Positions 17,816-28,100 of a stretch of DNA of 64,000 nt are shown in pieces (positions within the stretch are counted from its first letter, which is position 1; the number at the start of each line of letters is the position of its first letter). The notes under the pieces are model-generated. The model saw only the letters and a program-made list of their open reading frames with translations. It was not told the origin of the DNA and did no database searches. Source of the DNA: JBECKX01 sp964468475. GTDB taxonomy: Bacteria > Zixibacteria > MSB-5A5 > CAIYYT01. The translations under genes and the position numbers were made by a program. The DNA lies in NCBI GenBank assembly GCA_964468475.1, contig CAYXUL010000007.1, positions 9,488 to 73,487 on the forward strand, read 5' to 3'.

Positions 17816-20495
17816 GCTTGAGACTGGCCGCCAGAGCTGCGTCGATCTTGGCGATCGAATCACGGTAGTGGCTGGCACTTATCGTGTTGAGATGTCCACT
17901 GTTAATCGCCGATTGCAGAGCGCCCTTAATCGTGCGCAAGTCGTGGCGAGCTAGTGTTATTGCATCGGCGGGCATCATCGGAGCCTGTTTCTTCGTAACC
18001 ATATCCACCAGAATATTGAGGTGCTCCCGCTGCAGGTTACGCCGGAAACTGTTGACGTTGCGATTCTCAATCGCCTCTTTCCAGATCGCTCTGCGGACAT
18101 CCTGGAAGATGTCGGTCATGGTATAGACGTCATCGCCCTTGGCATAGTGCAGGCCGATGTCATTAATGCGCGCCAGCGTTGTTGGGTCGTAGATGTAGCC
18201 CAGAGGCCGCGCCTGAACCGAGGCAACTTGAGCATGTACCGGATAGTCTAAGCGGCGCATCTGATAGACCGAGAACTGGAAATCAGGAAGGCGTTCCGGC
18301 TGCAACTTGTTCAGAAGATCAGAGTCAAAATCAAAGGCATCCTCCGACCAGATGCGGTCGATGAGAAAACTCATCGCTTGCCGCTGCTTGCTTGCCGGTA
18401 CCGGTGTAAATGGTGCGCTCGTACCGGGGTCACCCACATGGTTGCGGTCGTGAGTATACCCTCCTATGAAACGAGCGACGTTCCAACCACCTGAGCTGAA
18501 CGCTCCCCAGCCGTAGTTGAATACATTGCGGAGCTTCGTGTAGTCGTTGCCCGGCTTCTCGAAATCTTTCTTCACCTTCGACCACAGTTCATTACTCAAA
18601 TCACAACGCATACCCCAGTAGTCGATCGGGTCAGAACCGAGATCAAACTGTGTGGCGTAGGGATCTACTGAGCGCGGAGAGTTGCCGAAGCAGTCCTCAT
18701 CTGTGCCGTAGGCTAAATCAGTCTCCCCGCAACGGGCAGCGATCGGCTTGAGGTCTTTGTTGTACTCTTCCCATTGATCCTTGGCGTTATTGAATTCTTT
18801 GTAACCATATTCAATTGCCCAGAGATCGTACGGACCCGGGACCTTGGAATAAAAATCTGTCTGCGGCTGGCCTTCAGGAACCAGGTTCGCAGGAGAATAT
18901 TCCATAACGGTACCGGTGATCGCGTGTGTTGCTACAAAATTGGGATCTGTCTGCTCGCTGCGCGGATAAATCGAGGACGCCTTGAAATTGTGTCTCAAAC
19001 CAAGCGTGTGTCCCACTTCGTGCGCCACCAGGTCTGAGATGTACTCGTTGACAAACTTCTGTGTCAGCTTCGGTTTGTCGGTCAGCGTGTTGCGAGCGTT
19101 CAGAACAGCCAGAGCCTCAGCGCCTTCCATCGCGGCTTTCTGAGCATAGTCGCACATCTCGTAATTCGGGAATCTTCCCCAGACACCATCGCCCGGATTC
19201 CGCTCTACCTCGCCGGAAGCGGAAGGATCAGTATTAATAGGCTCAATCAGCCGGTTGGCGTAATTGAACATGAAGCGGATGAAGTCTGCACTGATGCGCA
19301 CGTCGGCATCATAGATTTCGCCGGTGAACGGATTGGCACGGGATGGTCCTACGGCATAGCCCGCGCCCGGCAGTACAAACCAGCGAATTGTATTATAGCG
19401 CACGTCTGCAGGATCCCAGGTGGCGGTATCCGGCATCACGCGAATATCTATGGCGTCCTTGATGCCTGCGGACTTCTCAAATACCTTGTTCCAGTATTCG
19501 AGTCCGGCTTTCACCGCAGGGATATACTCTTTCGGCGTAGCGTTGTCGATCCAGTAAACGATCGGCTTGACCGGTTCACTGACATCGGCATTCGGATCTT
19601 TCTTTTTCAAGTTCCAGCGATTGATATAGCGGATATACGGCTGCTCCGTGTCGAGTTCGCTATAATCCTCATACATCGTCAGGAAATAACCTACGCGATC
19701 GTCGGCTACGCGGGGGCGAAAGTCGGAGCTCTCGGGAATCGTCGACAGCGAAAAGTGGTACTTGAGCATGATGTTGTAAGGTGAGGGAAGTACCGCATCC
19801 GAGGGCTTGTTCGTATTGTAACTCAGCGTAACATCGATTTCGCTGTTCTTGGGAAATGACTTAATAGTGCCGAAATTACTGTTCTTCGGATCGAAGTGGA
19901 ACCCGGTTTTTCCCTGCTGGCCCAGGAAGTACCCGACGTTGGGGACATCGGAAACAAAGAGCTCGGAAGGATCGATTAAGACTTTCCCCGAAGTATCCGG
20001 CAACGAGAGCACCTTGGTATTGGCAAAGATCGAATTCGAGATCGAGTTGTCAACCGCACGACTCATCGCGCTCATGGTGTCAGCGCGGATGAGCAGATTG
20101 GAAACCATCATCTGCATGTTGTCGCCCACACGATGAAAATGAAACGGGAAATCTCCGGTCTGGGCGCCGGCGTCAAAGTAGGCGCCATCACCTCTGCTGC
20201 GGGTCATATTGCACAGGAAGAGCTTGTCAAGCTGGTCCTTACCGATTGCCATGAGGACTTTGTTCTCGTCTTCGTCGATATAAAACGTGAACAAGCCATC
20301 GACTTTCTTGTCGTAGTCCTTTTTGACCTCGGCAAACGGTTTGAGTTTTGGCTTCTTCCTTGCCGGCTTGTTCTTGGCTGATTGATTCGTTTTCTCGGCT
20401 TTCTCCTGCCAGTAGCGCGCCTGCGCCTGGCCGACCCCTAAGAACAGAGTCGCCGAAAATGCCAGTACCGTGAAAAGCACGAATAGTCGTCGCAT
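17805..20495 (-). CDS. secreted zinc-dependent metalloprotease (DUF5117/DUF5118 type)
   Basis: Large exported peptidase of 896 residues. A signal peptide (MRRLFVLFTVLAF, cleavage near AQA) is followed by a Lys-rich linker, then beta-rich domains as in DUF5117/DUF5118 proteins, and the zincin motif HEVGHTLGLRHN near residue 490. The long spacing plus the conserved GTVMEYSPANL Met-turn segment identify the family rather than a generic metzincin. AGAGGAGTATCT precedes the ATG at 20495. A longer frame to 20582 would bury the signal peptide. Substrates are unknown; digestion of extracellular or periplasmic protein is likely. Confidence 0.88.
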   Translation of the reverse strand: MRRLFVLFTVLAFSATLFLGVGQAQARYWQEKAEKTNQSAKNKPARKKPKLKPFAEVKKDYDKKVDGLFTFYIDEDENKVLMAIGKDQLDKLFLCNMTRSRGDGAYFDAGAQTGDFPFHFHRVGDNMQMMVSNLLIRADTMSAMSRAVDNSISNSIFANTKVLSLPDTSGKVLIDPSELFVSDVPNVGYFLGQQGKTGFHFDPKNSNFGTIKSFPKNSEIDVTLSYNTNKPSDAVLPSPYNIMLKYHFSLSTIPESSDFRPRVADDRVGYFLTMYEDYSELDTEQPYIRYINRWNLKKKDPNADVSEPVKPIVYWIDNATPKEYIPAVKAGLEYWNKVFEKSAGIKDAIDIRVMPDTATWDPADVRYNTIRWFVLPGAGYAVGPSRANPFTGEIYDADVRISADFIRFMFNYANRLIEPINTDPSASGEVERNPGDGVWGRFPNYEMCDYAQKAAMEGAEALAVLNARNTLTDKPKLTQKFVNEYISDLVAHEVGHTLGLRHNFKASSIYPRSEQTDPNFVATHAITGTVMEYSPANLVPEGQPQTDFYSKVPGPYDLWAIEYGYKEFNNAKDQWEEYNKDLKPIAARCGETDLAYGTDEDCFGNSPRSVDPYATQFDLGSDPIDYWGMRCDLSNELWSKVKKDFEKPGNDYTKLRNVFNYGWGAFSSGGWNVARFIGGYTHDRNHVGDPGTSAPFTPVPASKQRQAMSFLIDRIWSEDAFDFDSDLLNKLQPERLPDFQFSVYQMRRLDYPVHAQVASVQARPLGYIYDPTTLARINDIGLHYAKGDDVYTMTDIFQDVRRAIWKEAIENRNVNSFRRNLQREHLNILVDMVTKKQAPMMPADAITLARHDLRTIKGALQSAINSGHLNTISASHYRDSIAKIDAALAASLKLEI

Positions 20496-20791
20496 AGATA
20501 CTCCTCTGGTAAATGCGTTTGTTGGGTTTGTTAGAAGAGTCTCAAAAACTGCCCGGAAATGTAATACTTTAGCTCTGCTCAAGGAAGAAATCAGACCTAC
20601 TACTGTTGGTGCTCTCTAAAGTGAATTGATCAGATCTGCGGTCATACCAAATCTCGGCAGCAAACTCTCAACACTGTTCCACGTCCGTAATTACAAGCCC
20701 ATAATACGAAATCGGTCAGGTAATTGTTCGATTTTTTCGCCAACATGGAATGATTCGACGCTGGGAAAATTGTAAGTCGACATAATGCTAA

Positions 20792-21733
20792 TTAGAAAAT
20801 CTGAGTAAAGGTAAATGTTCGATACGAGCGTGAGTCCTGCGACTCTGCCGTAGGTGTCGCGGCTGTAGTTGAAGCGTCGACCCTGTCTCTGATTCGAGCG
20901 TACACTATATCGCCATCTGATAGGCGAACCCGGAGCTCACCCATCCGGGAAATAAAGCCCTCGTAGCCAAAGGATGTAGTGTCTGCCGTAAAAAGTTCCA
21001 TACTGGTCCTGGCGAATAACGGCGTTATCGAAGTTAGAGCGCAGGGAGACCCCTTGTACAAAGTGAAACCGTCAAGGGTCAGGCGGAACGGTGAAAACTC
21101 GACCTTTGTCGATTTTATCACGTTCGGGACACTGTAGCACACCGGAGCGGGAAGCTGAATTCTCACTTCGTCTCCTATGTGGCTCAGTTTCGTTCCTGCG
21201 GTATACCGCAGCTGCTCGAGAATGTTGAATGCCGTGAAACATTCCATCATATCGTATGACTGCGCGTAACGCTGCCCTTGCGGAAAATCAATCAGGAAAC
21301 CGTAGCAACCATGATTGACGGGTATGTCGTGGTTGATTCGATACGTAAAACTTTTCCCGGTAAACTGTTTCGCAAGTGCGCGACCCTGGTCCCTCATGTC
21401 CATGAACAGCTTTTGTCCGACGCTGAAGGAATCGATGGTGATCTGATAGACCACCCCCGAGTCAGTCGTATTTCCGAGACACAGTTGTGAGAAACCCAGC
21501 CAGTCCCGCTTCCACTGTTTCGGCTTACCTTCGTTGTCAAGGAATAGCGTCTCGACAGTGGCAAGATATTTCCGGACATCGCCACGCTTGACTTTCGGGG
21601 CAAGATTTACGGTCTGCTTGAGAGCAGCGGCGAAATCATCCTGGGCATTAGCTCCCGACGGGCTAAGAAAGACCGTAAGGCCGATGGCTAAAGCAAGCAA
21701 GCTGCTGAGAGCTTTCGTTTTGATATGCTCCAC
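20792..21733 (-). CDS. secreted protein of unknown function
   Basis: 313-residue exported protein. The signal peptide is hydrophobic from about residue 9 to 27 with cleavage near GANAQ. The mature part is beta-rich without a motif I recognise and contains several Cys. The chosen start is GTG at 21731-21733, eight bases after GAGG; a TTG two codons earlier is too close to that site. It is 10 bp downstream of the mutM stop codon on the same strand, so it may be read through from mutM. Confidence 0.6.
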   Translation of the reverse strand: MEHIKTKALSSLLALAIGLTVFLSPSGANAQDDFAAALKQTVNLAPKVKRGDVRKYLATVETLFLDNEGKPKQWKRDWLGFSQLCLGNTTDSGVVYQITIDSFSVGQKLFMDMRDQGRALAKQFTGKSFTYRINHDIPVNHGCYGFLIDFPQGQRYAQSYDMMECFTAFNILEQLRYTAGTKLSHIGDEVRIQLPAPVCYSVPNVIKSTKVEFSPFRLTLDGFTLYKGSPCALTSITPLFARTSMELFTADTTSFGYEGFISRMGELRVRLSDGDIVYARIRDRVDASTTAATPTAESQDSRSYRTFTFTQIF

Positions 21734-21743
21734 TAACAATACC

Positions 21744-22565
21744 TCACACTGTACTTGATTTCAGTTTTTGGCATTCGGGGCAGAAATGAGTCCCGCGCCC
21801 AACCACAGTGATTTTCACGATTTCTGTCTTGCAGCGCGGACAGATGCCACCCTCCTGCCCGTACACACGCAGGTAGCTGGCATATTCGCCCGGATTTCCA
21901 TTAACGCCCGAATAGCTGTCGAATGTTGTACCCATCTTGCTGATGGCCGTTCGCAGAATATAGCGAATAGCACGCGCCAGTCGACCAGTTTCCGCGTTAG
22001 TGATCTGCTGGCATGAAGTTAGCGGGTGAATGCGGCTCCGATAAAGGGCCTCGTCTACATAGATGTTTCCCAGGCCGGCGATCTTATGCTGATCCAGAAG
22101 CAACGCCTTCACCGGGCGCGAACTCGATCTTAACAACTCTCGAAGCGAACTGGAAGTGATTTCAGTGGCCTCCGGTCCCAATTGATCGAGAGCCTTTTGT
22201 TGCTCATCCCCAACCCACTCGAATATGCCGAACTTGCGTACGTCCCTGAATATCAACCGCCTGGTTGAATCTTCGAAAGCTAGCACCAGATGATCGTGCT
22301 TGGTGCGGCGTCGGTGGTTTTCTTCTACGAGAATCCGTCCGCTCATCCGCAAGTGCAGCAGCACGCGTTTCCCGGACATCAGATGTCCAATAATAAACTT
22401 ACCCCGCCGGCTAAAGTGATCGAAACCTTCGCCCTCGAGCTTGCGCAGTGCACGATCTCTTTTCAATAGGTGTGCCGAGACGTAAGGAACCGATTTAATC
22501 GTCAATCCAGCTACTTCGCTGTTCAGCCCCTTCACAACGGTCTCGACTTCAGGTAGCTCAGGCAT
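21744..22565 (-). CDS. mutM: formamidopyrimidine-DNA glycosylase MutM
   Basis: Base-excision repair glycosylase/AP lyase removing 8-oxoguanine and formamidopyrimidines. The 273-residue protein begins PELPEVETV (catalytic Pro and Glu) and has the H2TH segment (DQHKIAGLGNIYVDEALY). It ends with a zinc finger using Cys242, Cys245, Cys262 and Cys265, with the finger arginine in VVGRGTHFC. Everything needed for activity is present. It is divergent from the helicase gene 62 bp away, a shared repair-gene promoter region. Confidence 0.95.
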   Translation of the reverse strand: MPELPEVETVVKGLNSEVAGLTIKSVPYVSAHLLKRDRALRKLEGEGFDHFSRRGKFIIGHLMSGKRVLLHLRMSGRILVEENHRRRTKHDHLVLAFEDSTRRLIFRDVRKFGIFEWVGDEQQKALDQLGPEATEITSSSLRELLRSSSRPVKALLLDQHKIAGLGNIYVDEALYRSRIHPLTSCQQITNAETGRLARAIRYILRTAISKMGTTFDSYSGVNGNPGEYASYLRVYGQEGGICPRCKTEIVKITVVGRGTHFCPECQKLKSSTV

Positions 22566-22627
22566 TGTTGCTCTTCTCCAGATTTCACTCTTGAATTCAA
22601 GATAACCCGAAGTATATTGGCGTCCCG

Positions 22628-24802
22628 ATGAACGGTCAAGACAAAATCACAGCCGGGCTGAATCCGCCGCAGCTGGAAGCAGTCACCCACGTTTCCGGCC
22701 CGCTGCTGGTACTGGCGGGAGCGGGCAGTGGCAAAACGCGGGTGTTGACTTCTCGGGTGGCGTATTTGCTGGCTACCGGTAACGCCACTCCCGAGGAAAT
22801 TCTCGCCGTCACTTTTACCAACAAAGCAGCGGGGGAGATGAAAGAACGCATCGCCCGTTTGACAGAGGTCGACGAACGCCGAATGCAAATCTCGACCTTC
22901 CATTCATTCGCGGCGCGGCTGCTGCGCTTCTATGGCGAACAAATCGGACTTAAACCCAATTTCACTATCTACGATGAAGAAGATGCGCTCAGCTTGATCA
23001 AGAACTGCATCACCGAGGTCGGATTCGATACTAAAACAGTGGTCCCTCGCGTGATGAGGGCATTGATCTCGGATGCCAAAGCGGAATTGGTGGGCGTGAC
23101 GGAGTATCATAAGCTTGCCTCTAACTTTATTGCCGAGCGTGCCGCCCGCATTTATGAGCGCTACCAGAATCGGCTGGAGGCTGCCGGTGCTGTCGATTTT
23201 GATGATCTCCTGTTTCTCTCGGTTAAGTTGCTGCGTGATGATGCCGAAGTGCGCTCCCGCCTGCAGAATCGCTATAAATTTCTCCTGATCGATGAGTATC
23301 AGGATACCAACCGTGCCCAGTACATGATGGCGAAATTGCTCTCTGAGGCGCGCCACAATATCCTGGCAGTGGGGGACGAGGACCAGTCGATCTACGGCTG
23401 GAGGGGCGCCAATATCAATAACATCCTGAACTTTGAGAAGGACTTCCCCAATTGCAAAGTGATTCGGCTTGAGCAAAACTACCGCTCGACGCAGGCAATA
23501 CTCAAGGCAGCCTCGGCCGTCGTTGCCAATAACACTCGACGCAAGGGGAAGACGCTCTTCAGCGTAGGTGATCATGGCGAGCCGGTGAAGTTGCTGATCA
23601 CCGAGAATGATCGCGATGAAGCGGAACGAATCACCGACCAGATCGAGAAACAGGTTTCCGAGGGTTGCCCGCGCAGTGAGGTTGCAATCCTCTACCGCAC
23701 CAACGCACAATCGCGTGTGCTGGAGGAGTCACTGAAGCGGAGGTTTATTCCTTACCGCATTGTCGGTGGCGTGCGATTCTACCAGCGCAAAGAAATCAAA
23801 GATTTGCTCGCCTACATCAGGCTGATTACCAACCCGACGGATGATGTCAGTTTTCGCAGGATCATCAACTATCCGCGTCGCGGCATCGGTGATAAGTCCG
23901 TCCAGAAGTTGGAGGCAGTCGCGCAGGAAGAGGAATGCTCACTCTTCGAACTTATCACAAACGCCCATCGCCTGCAGCAGCTCTCGGCAGCGGTCACAAA
24001 GAAGTTGCAGCGTTTCGCGGAGATGATTCAGTACTTCACGGTGCAAAGTCAGTCGATGCCGATTGAACCGTTCATGAATCTCGTGGCGGAGAAAAGCGGC
24101 ATTGTGGCGGACTTGAAAGAGCAGGACCCTTCAGGAACCGAAGGTCGCCTTGAGAATATCGAGGAGTTGGCTGCCTCAGCGGGAGAGTATGTTGGCGAGA
24201 ATCCGGAAGCGACCATTACCGATTTTCTCGGAGAGCTCTCTCTCTACACCGATCTCGACAACTGGGACCCGGATTCGGATGCCGTCACCCTGATGACGCT
24301 TCATGCCGCCAAAGGACTTGAGTTCCAGTCCGTGTTCATTGCGGGCCTGGAGGAGGGTTTGTTTCCCCTGTCGCGGACGATAGATGATCCCGAACAACTC
24401 GAAGAAGAACGCAGGCTGTTCTATGTCGGCATGACGCGCGCGAAGCGGCAGCTGGCAGTAAGCTATGCGCTCTCGCGCTCGCGTTTTGGGGAGAGGTTGT
24501 CGATGCGCTCGCGCTTTGTTGACGAAATTCCTGATGAGGTAGTGGAAGCGCAGCGCTTCACCCTGATGCAACCGGGCGGCAGAGTCAGCAGTGACTATAT
24601 GGCGGCGCCGGCTAATGGGAACTCTGATCCCTATTCCGCAATCCGCGTGGGCAGCATTGTCAACCATCCGCGTTGGGGCGAAGGAGCGGTCCTCAAACGC
24701 AGCGGCAGCGGCGAGCACACCGAATTCGAGGTGCGATTCACCTATGCCGGGACCAAGACGCTGCTGGCAAAATTCGCAAAGCTACAGTTGGTAAGACGGT
24801 AG
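22628..24802 (+). CDS. pcrA: UvrD/PcrA superfamily I DNA helicase
   Basis: 3'-5' helicase of 724 residues acting in repair and in clearing proteins from DNA. Motifs in order are the Q-motif LNPPQLEAV, Walker A GAGSGKT (31-37), motif Ia TNKAAGEMKER, motif II LIDEYQDTN, motif III DEDQSIYGWRGA, motif IV QNYRST, motif V TLHAAKGLEF and motif VI RRLFYVGMTRA. The C-terminus ends with a small Tudor-like domain (HPRWGEGAVLK), as in PcrA, which binds RNA polymerase. Length and motif order favour PcrA/UvrD over Rep. Confidence 0.95.
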   Translation: MNGQDKITAGLNPPQLEAVTHVSGPLLVLAGAGSGKTRVLTSRVAYLLATGNATPEEILAVTFTNKAAGEMKERIARLTEVDERRMQISTFHSFAARLLRFYGEQIGLKPNFTIYDEEDALSLIKNCITEVGFDTKTVVPRVMRALISDAKAELVGVTEYHKLASNFIAERAARIYERYQNRLEAAGAVDFDDLLFLSVKLLRDDAEVRSRLQNRYKFLLIDEYQDTNRAQYMMAKLLSEARHNILAVGDEDQSIYGWRGANINNILNFEKDFPNCKVIRLEQNYRSTQAILKAASAVVANNTRRKGKTLFSVGDHGEPVKLLITENDRDEAERITDQIEKQVSEGCPRSEVAILYRTNAQSRVLEESLKRRFIPYRIVGGVRFYQRKEIKDLLAYIRLITNPTDDVSFRRIINYPRRGIGDKSVQKLEAVAQEEECSLFELITNAHRLQQLSAAVTKKLQRFAEMIQYFTVQSQSMPIEPFMNLVAEKSGIVADLKEQDPSGTEGRLENIEELAASAGEYVGENPEATITDFLGELSLYTDLDNWDPDSDAVTLMTLHAAKGLEFQSVFIAGLEEGLFPLSRTIDDPEQLEEERRLFYVGMTRAKRQLAVSYALSRSRFGERLSMRSRFVDEIPDEVVEAQRFTLMQPGGRVSSDYMAAPANGNSDPYSAIRVGSIVNHPRWGEGAVLKRSGSGEHTEFEVRFTYAGTKTLLAKFAKLQLVRR

Positions 24803-24823
24803 ATACGGGATGCGTGAACGTGG

Positions 24824-24876
24824 GTGTCAGGTCACGCTTCCTGCCGCTGACGCGGCACTAACCTAAGACCTGACAC
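24824..24876. repeat. REP-like nested palindrome after pcrA
   Basis: Outer arms GTGTCAGGTC (24824-24833) and GACCTGACAC (24867-24876) enclose an inner hairpin TGCCGC/GCGGCA (24842-24857). There is no T-run, so it is not a typical terminator. Its style matches other short palindromes in this window. Confidence 0.55.
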
Positions 24877-24922
24877 AGCCGGATGCGGCGCTCTGCCCAA
24901 CGAGTGGGACCAACTGCCGTTG

Positions 24923-25022
24923 NNNNNNNNNNNNNNNNNNNNNNNNNNNNNNNNNNNNNNNNNNNNNNNNNNNNNNNNNNNNNNNNNNNNNNNNNNNNNN
25001 NNNNNNNNNNNNNNNNNNNNNN
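24923..25022. other. assembly gap (100 N)
   Basis: Exactly 100 undetermined bases, the conventional placeholder for a scaffold gap of unknown size. Both sides are flanked by repeat-like sequence. Sequence on either side may not be as close as it appears, and a gene could be missing. Confidence 0.98.
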
Positions 25023-25085
25023 TGTTAGTTCGCAGGGGGACCCTTGAGGTCGCCCTTGGTCGATCGGAATAGCGAGCTCTACTTC

Positions 25086-25111
25086 GGGCGAGGTCAAGCC
25101 TCGCCCCTACA
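25086..25111. repeat. REP-like element TGTAGGGGC type, overlapping the tricorn stop codon
   Basis: Arms GGGCGAGG (25086-25093) and CCTCGCCC (25099-25106) with a 5-nt loop. On the minus strand the element begins TGTAGGGGC, and its TAG is the stop codon of the tricorn gene. The same opening TGTAGGGGC plus an 8-bp hairpin recurs at 38868-38891. Confidence 0.6.
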
Positions 25112-28100
25112 TTCTCTGCAGAAGTCTCTCTGTTGCTTCTTTCAGTTGGTTGTCTTCCCCCTTGTCGGCAGCGGTGAGGTCAAGCGGAATCACAAAATCG
25201 GGTTGCACGCCGTTGTTTTCCAGATTATCTCCCGACATACTGAACCAGCCGACGCTAGGTATGCTCAGGGTTGCACCGTTCAGGAGAGTTTTTTGTTCGG
25301 TCCCAATGACAGCGCCATAGCTACGCACTCCCACGATCTCTCCCAGCCCCAACTCTCGAATCCCTTGCGCCACGATCTCCGCGTCGGAGCTGGTGCGTTC
25401 GTCAATCAGGACAGTCAGATTCGGCGGCACTACGACGTCGGCATCGAAGCCCGGTTTGCCGTGACGCGGTCGATGGCTGATATATTTGCGGCGGGAGAGG
25501 ATCTGAATCAACCTGTCATGTTCAGTGCCCCCGATATTTCCGCGCAGATCAAGGATCATCCCGTCGCGCCCTTTGCTGTACTTAAGCAATTCCGCTTCAA
25601 AATGGTCGAGGCTTTTCGGCGTAATCTGGCTGAGGTGAAAGTAGGCGATCTTACCATCCGACAATTTATCTACCTGAGCGCGTGCCATCTCGACACGATA
25701 ATTGTAAGTCAAATCGCGAAATTCTTCCGTAGAGACAGGTGTCAGGTAGACTGAGCGATTGATGCCATTGCGGCTGAGCAGATCGAGCTTTATCTCCTGC
25801 TGGAATTGCCCCAGGATAAGCGAATAGAATTTCTCGGGTGATTCAACCTTCTGACCGTTGATGGCGGTAATTTTATCGTATTGATCGAGCTTGGAAACCA
25901 GGCGCGCTGACGGCGAGTGCGGTACCACTTCATCCACTCGAACCGCCGCGGAATTGTCCGTATAGTCGGGAATTATACCGATCCAACCATCCTCGGGCAC
26001 ACTAGCTGCCGGGGGCCAGATGTTACAGTGGGAGGCGTTGATCTCTCCCAGCATTTCGCGAATAATGTCATAAAAGTCATGATCGTCCGCCACCGTCGCG
26101 GCGCGATCACGGTAGCGATCCTTGATGCTGCCCCAATTTGTCCCATTCAGAGTCTCATCGTAAAACTCTTCCCTCATAGTCGCCCAGGTTTCTGCAAAGA
26201 TTTGCTTGTATTGTTCCGAACGACTTACCTGCCATTCCGCCCGAAACGGATAATCTCTCGTTTCGCCGCTTTGAATATCGAGCGAGTGAATCTTGCCGTC
26301 TCTGTCGAGGTAGAAAAGCAGATCACCGTTGCCGGCAAATTGAAGTTGCCGGGGAGAGTCGGCATCTCTCATCAGAACCTGCTGACGATCGCCATCTAGC
26401 GAACGCGCCACGATCTTGCCGTTTCTTTCTGCAAAAACGATGAAATTGGTGCCGGGCGCGAGGATCGCCTCGGTGACATCACCTGTGGAGGTCAGTCTCA
26501 CGTGGCGATCCTGAATATCATCAAAGTCAACCATTACCGGCGCCTGCACTACCGAGTTACTTGTCCCGCCGGTCGACAGATAGGCATTGCGCTCCGGGGG
26601 TGTCATTTCGGCAAGGCGCCGATCGAGATACAGATAGTAGACATCACCCTGGTTCAGATAGTAAATCAGCTTCCCATCGTCAGAGAAGCGAGGGGAGGAA
26701 TATTTGGCGGGTACGCCGCTGATGACCTCGACTGACCCGCTCTCGGTATCAGCAATCAACAGTTCGTTCATCCAGTCTTTGGTGAGCTGGGTGTAGACGA
26801 TGTAGCGTCCATCTCCCGACCAGGAGTAGTCACCAATCGGCTCGCCATTGGAAAATGTCCGTTCGGTGCCTTTGTCCAGATTCTCTACGATCAGCTCCGA
26901 ACCACTGCGCAAGTACGCCAGTCTCCCGCCAATTGGGGAGAGCGTCGGACTCAGGCAAAAGCGATCGGAACTGGCTAACTCATCTCTAAGGAACACTCGG
27001 GCCATTGCCGGCTGAGTGCGATCAGCGGCTTCAGGCGAAATTATGTAAATATTGAAACTGCCTTCAGGATTCTCCGCGCAGATCAGGCTGTGAGAGTCAG
27101 CTGACCAGGATATGTCGCAATCCTCTGCCTCCGACTGGGTAACCCGGCTTTGGCTGGCACCCGCCAGGTCACGGCAGAAAACCTCTCCGCCGACAACGTA
27201 GGCTATCTGTGATCCGTCCGGTGAGAGACACATCTCGGTGATCCCCGAATCTACAGTCTTGAAAGTCAGGTCGTTATCTTTGCCCGCGACCGTCACATCA
27301 ACCATTAACTTCCGCCCCTGGCTCAAGCGCGTGTCGTAAAGGTAGATCTCGCCATTGAGTTCGTAAGCGAGTAAACTGCCATCGGCGGAAAGCGATGGAA
27401 AGGCTGCGCTCAATCGATGATTGGTGATCTGCGTAACTTTGCCGCTGATCAAGTTCTTACGGAACAAATTGTAGCTTCCGGTGGAGTCAGAAAGGTAGAT
27501 CACCTCAGAACCGCTTGGAATCAACCAGGCATTGAGTTCATTTCCGCCCCAGTTCGTCGTCCGCTCAACCTTACCGGACTTCAGATTTTTGATGAAGATA
27601 TCACAGGCTGCCGAACCCCGATACCCTTTGCGCCACCACGGCACCGCACCTCGAGTAAAGACAAGTTTTTCGCCATCATGCGAGTATCGTCCCCAGTCAG
27701 ACTCGATTTTGGTCAATGGTTGAGCGTTTCCGCCATCAATTGGAATCTGCCAAACCGATCTGTTTCCCAGTTCACGCCGTGAAGTAAACAGAACTTTCCT
27801 GCTGTCCGGATCCCAGCCGGTAACGATGTCGTCGTCGGTATTGTAAGTAAGCTGAATCTCATTTCCGCCGGCTGCGGGAATCAGGAAGACGTCGAAGTTA
27901 CCGTTGCGATCTGAGCTAAACGCGATGAAACGTCCGTCAGGCGACCACACCGGGAATCCATCGTAGCCGACATGCACCGTTAGTCGGGTGGCTTTGCCGC
28001 CTTGAGAGGGTACCAGCCAGAGATCACCCTGGTAAGAGAAACAGATATTAGTTCCGTCCGGCGAAGGAGCCGGATATCGCAGATTAAGTACGTCACCTCG

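Noticed and set aside
22904..23710. 268-codon open frame antisense to pcrA
   Set aside because: Lies wholly inside a gene with every helicase motif; typical mirror frame in GC-rich codons.
24858..25097. Open frame reading through the N gap
   Set aside because: Most of it is undetermined sequence; no protein can be claimed.
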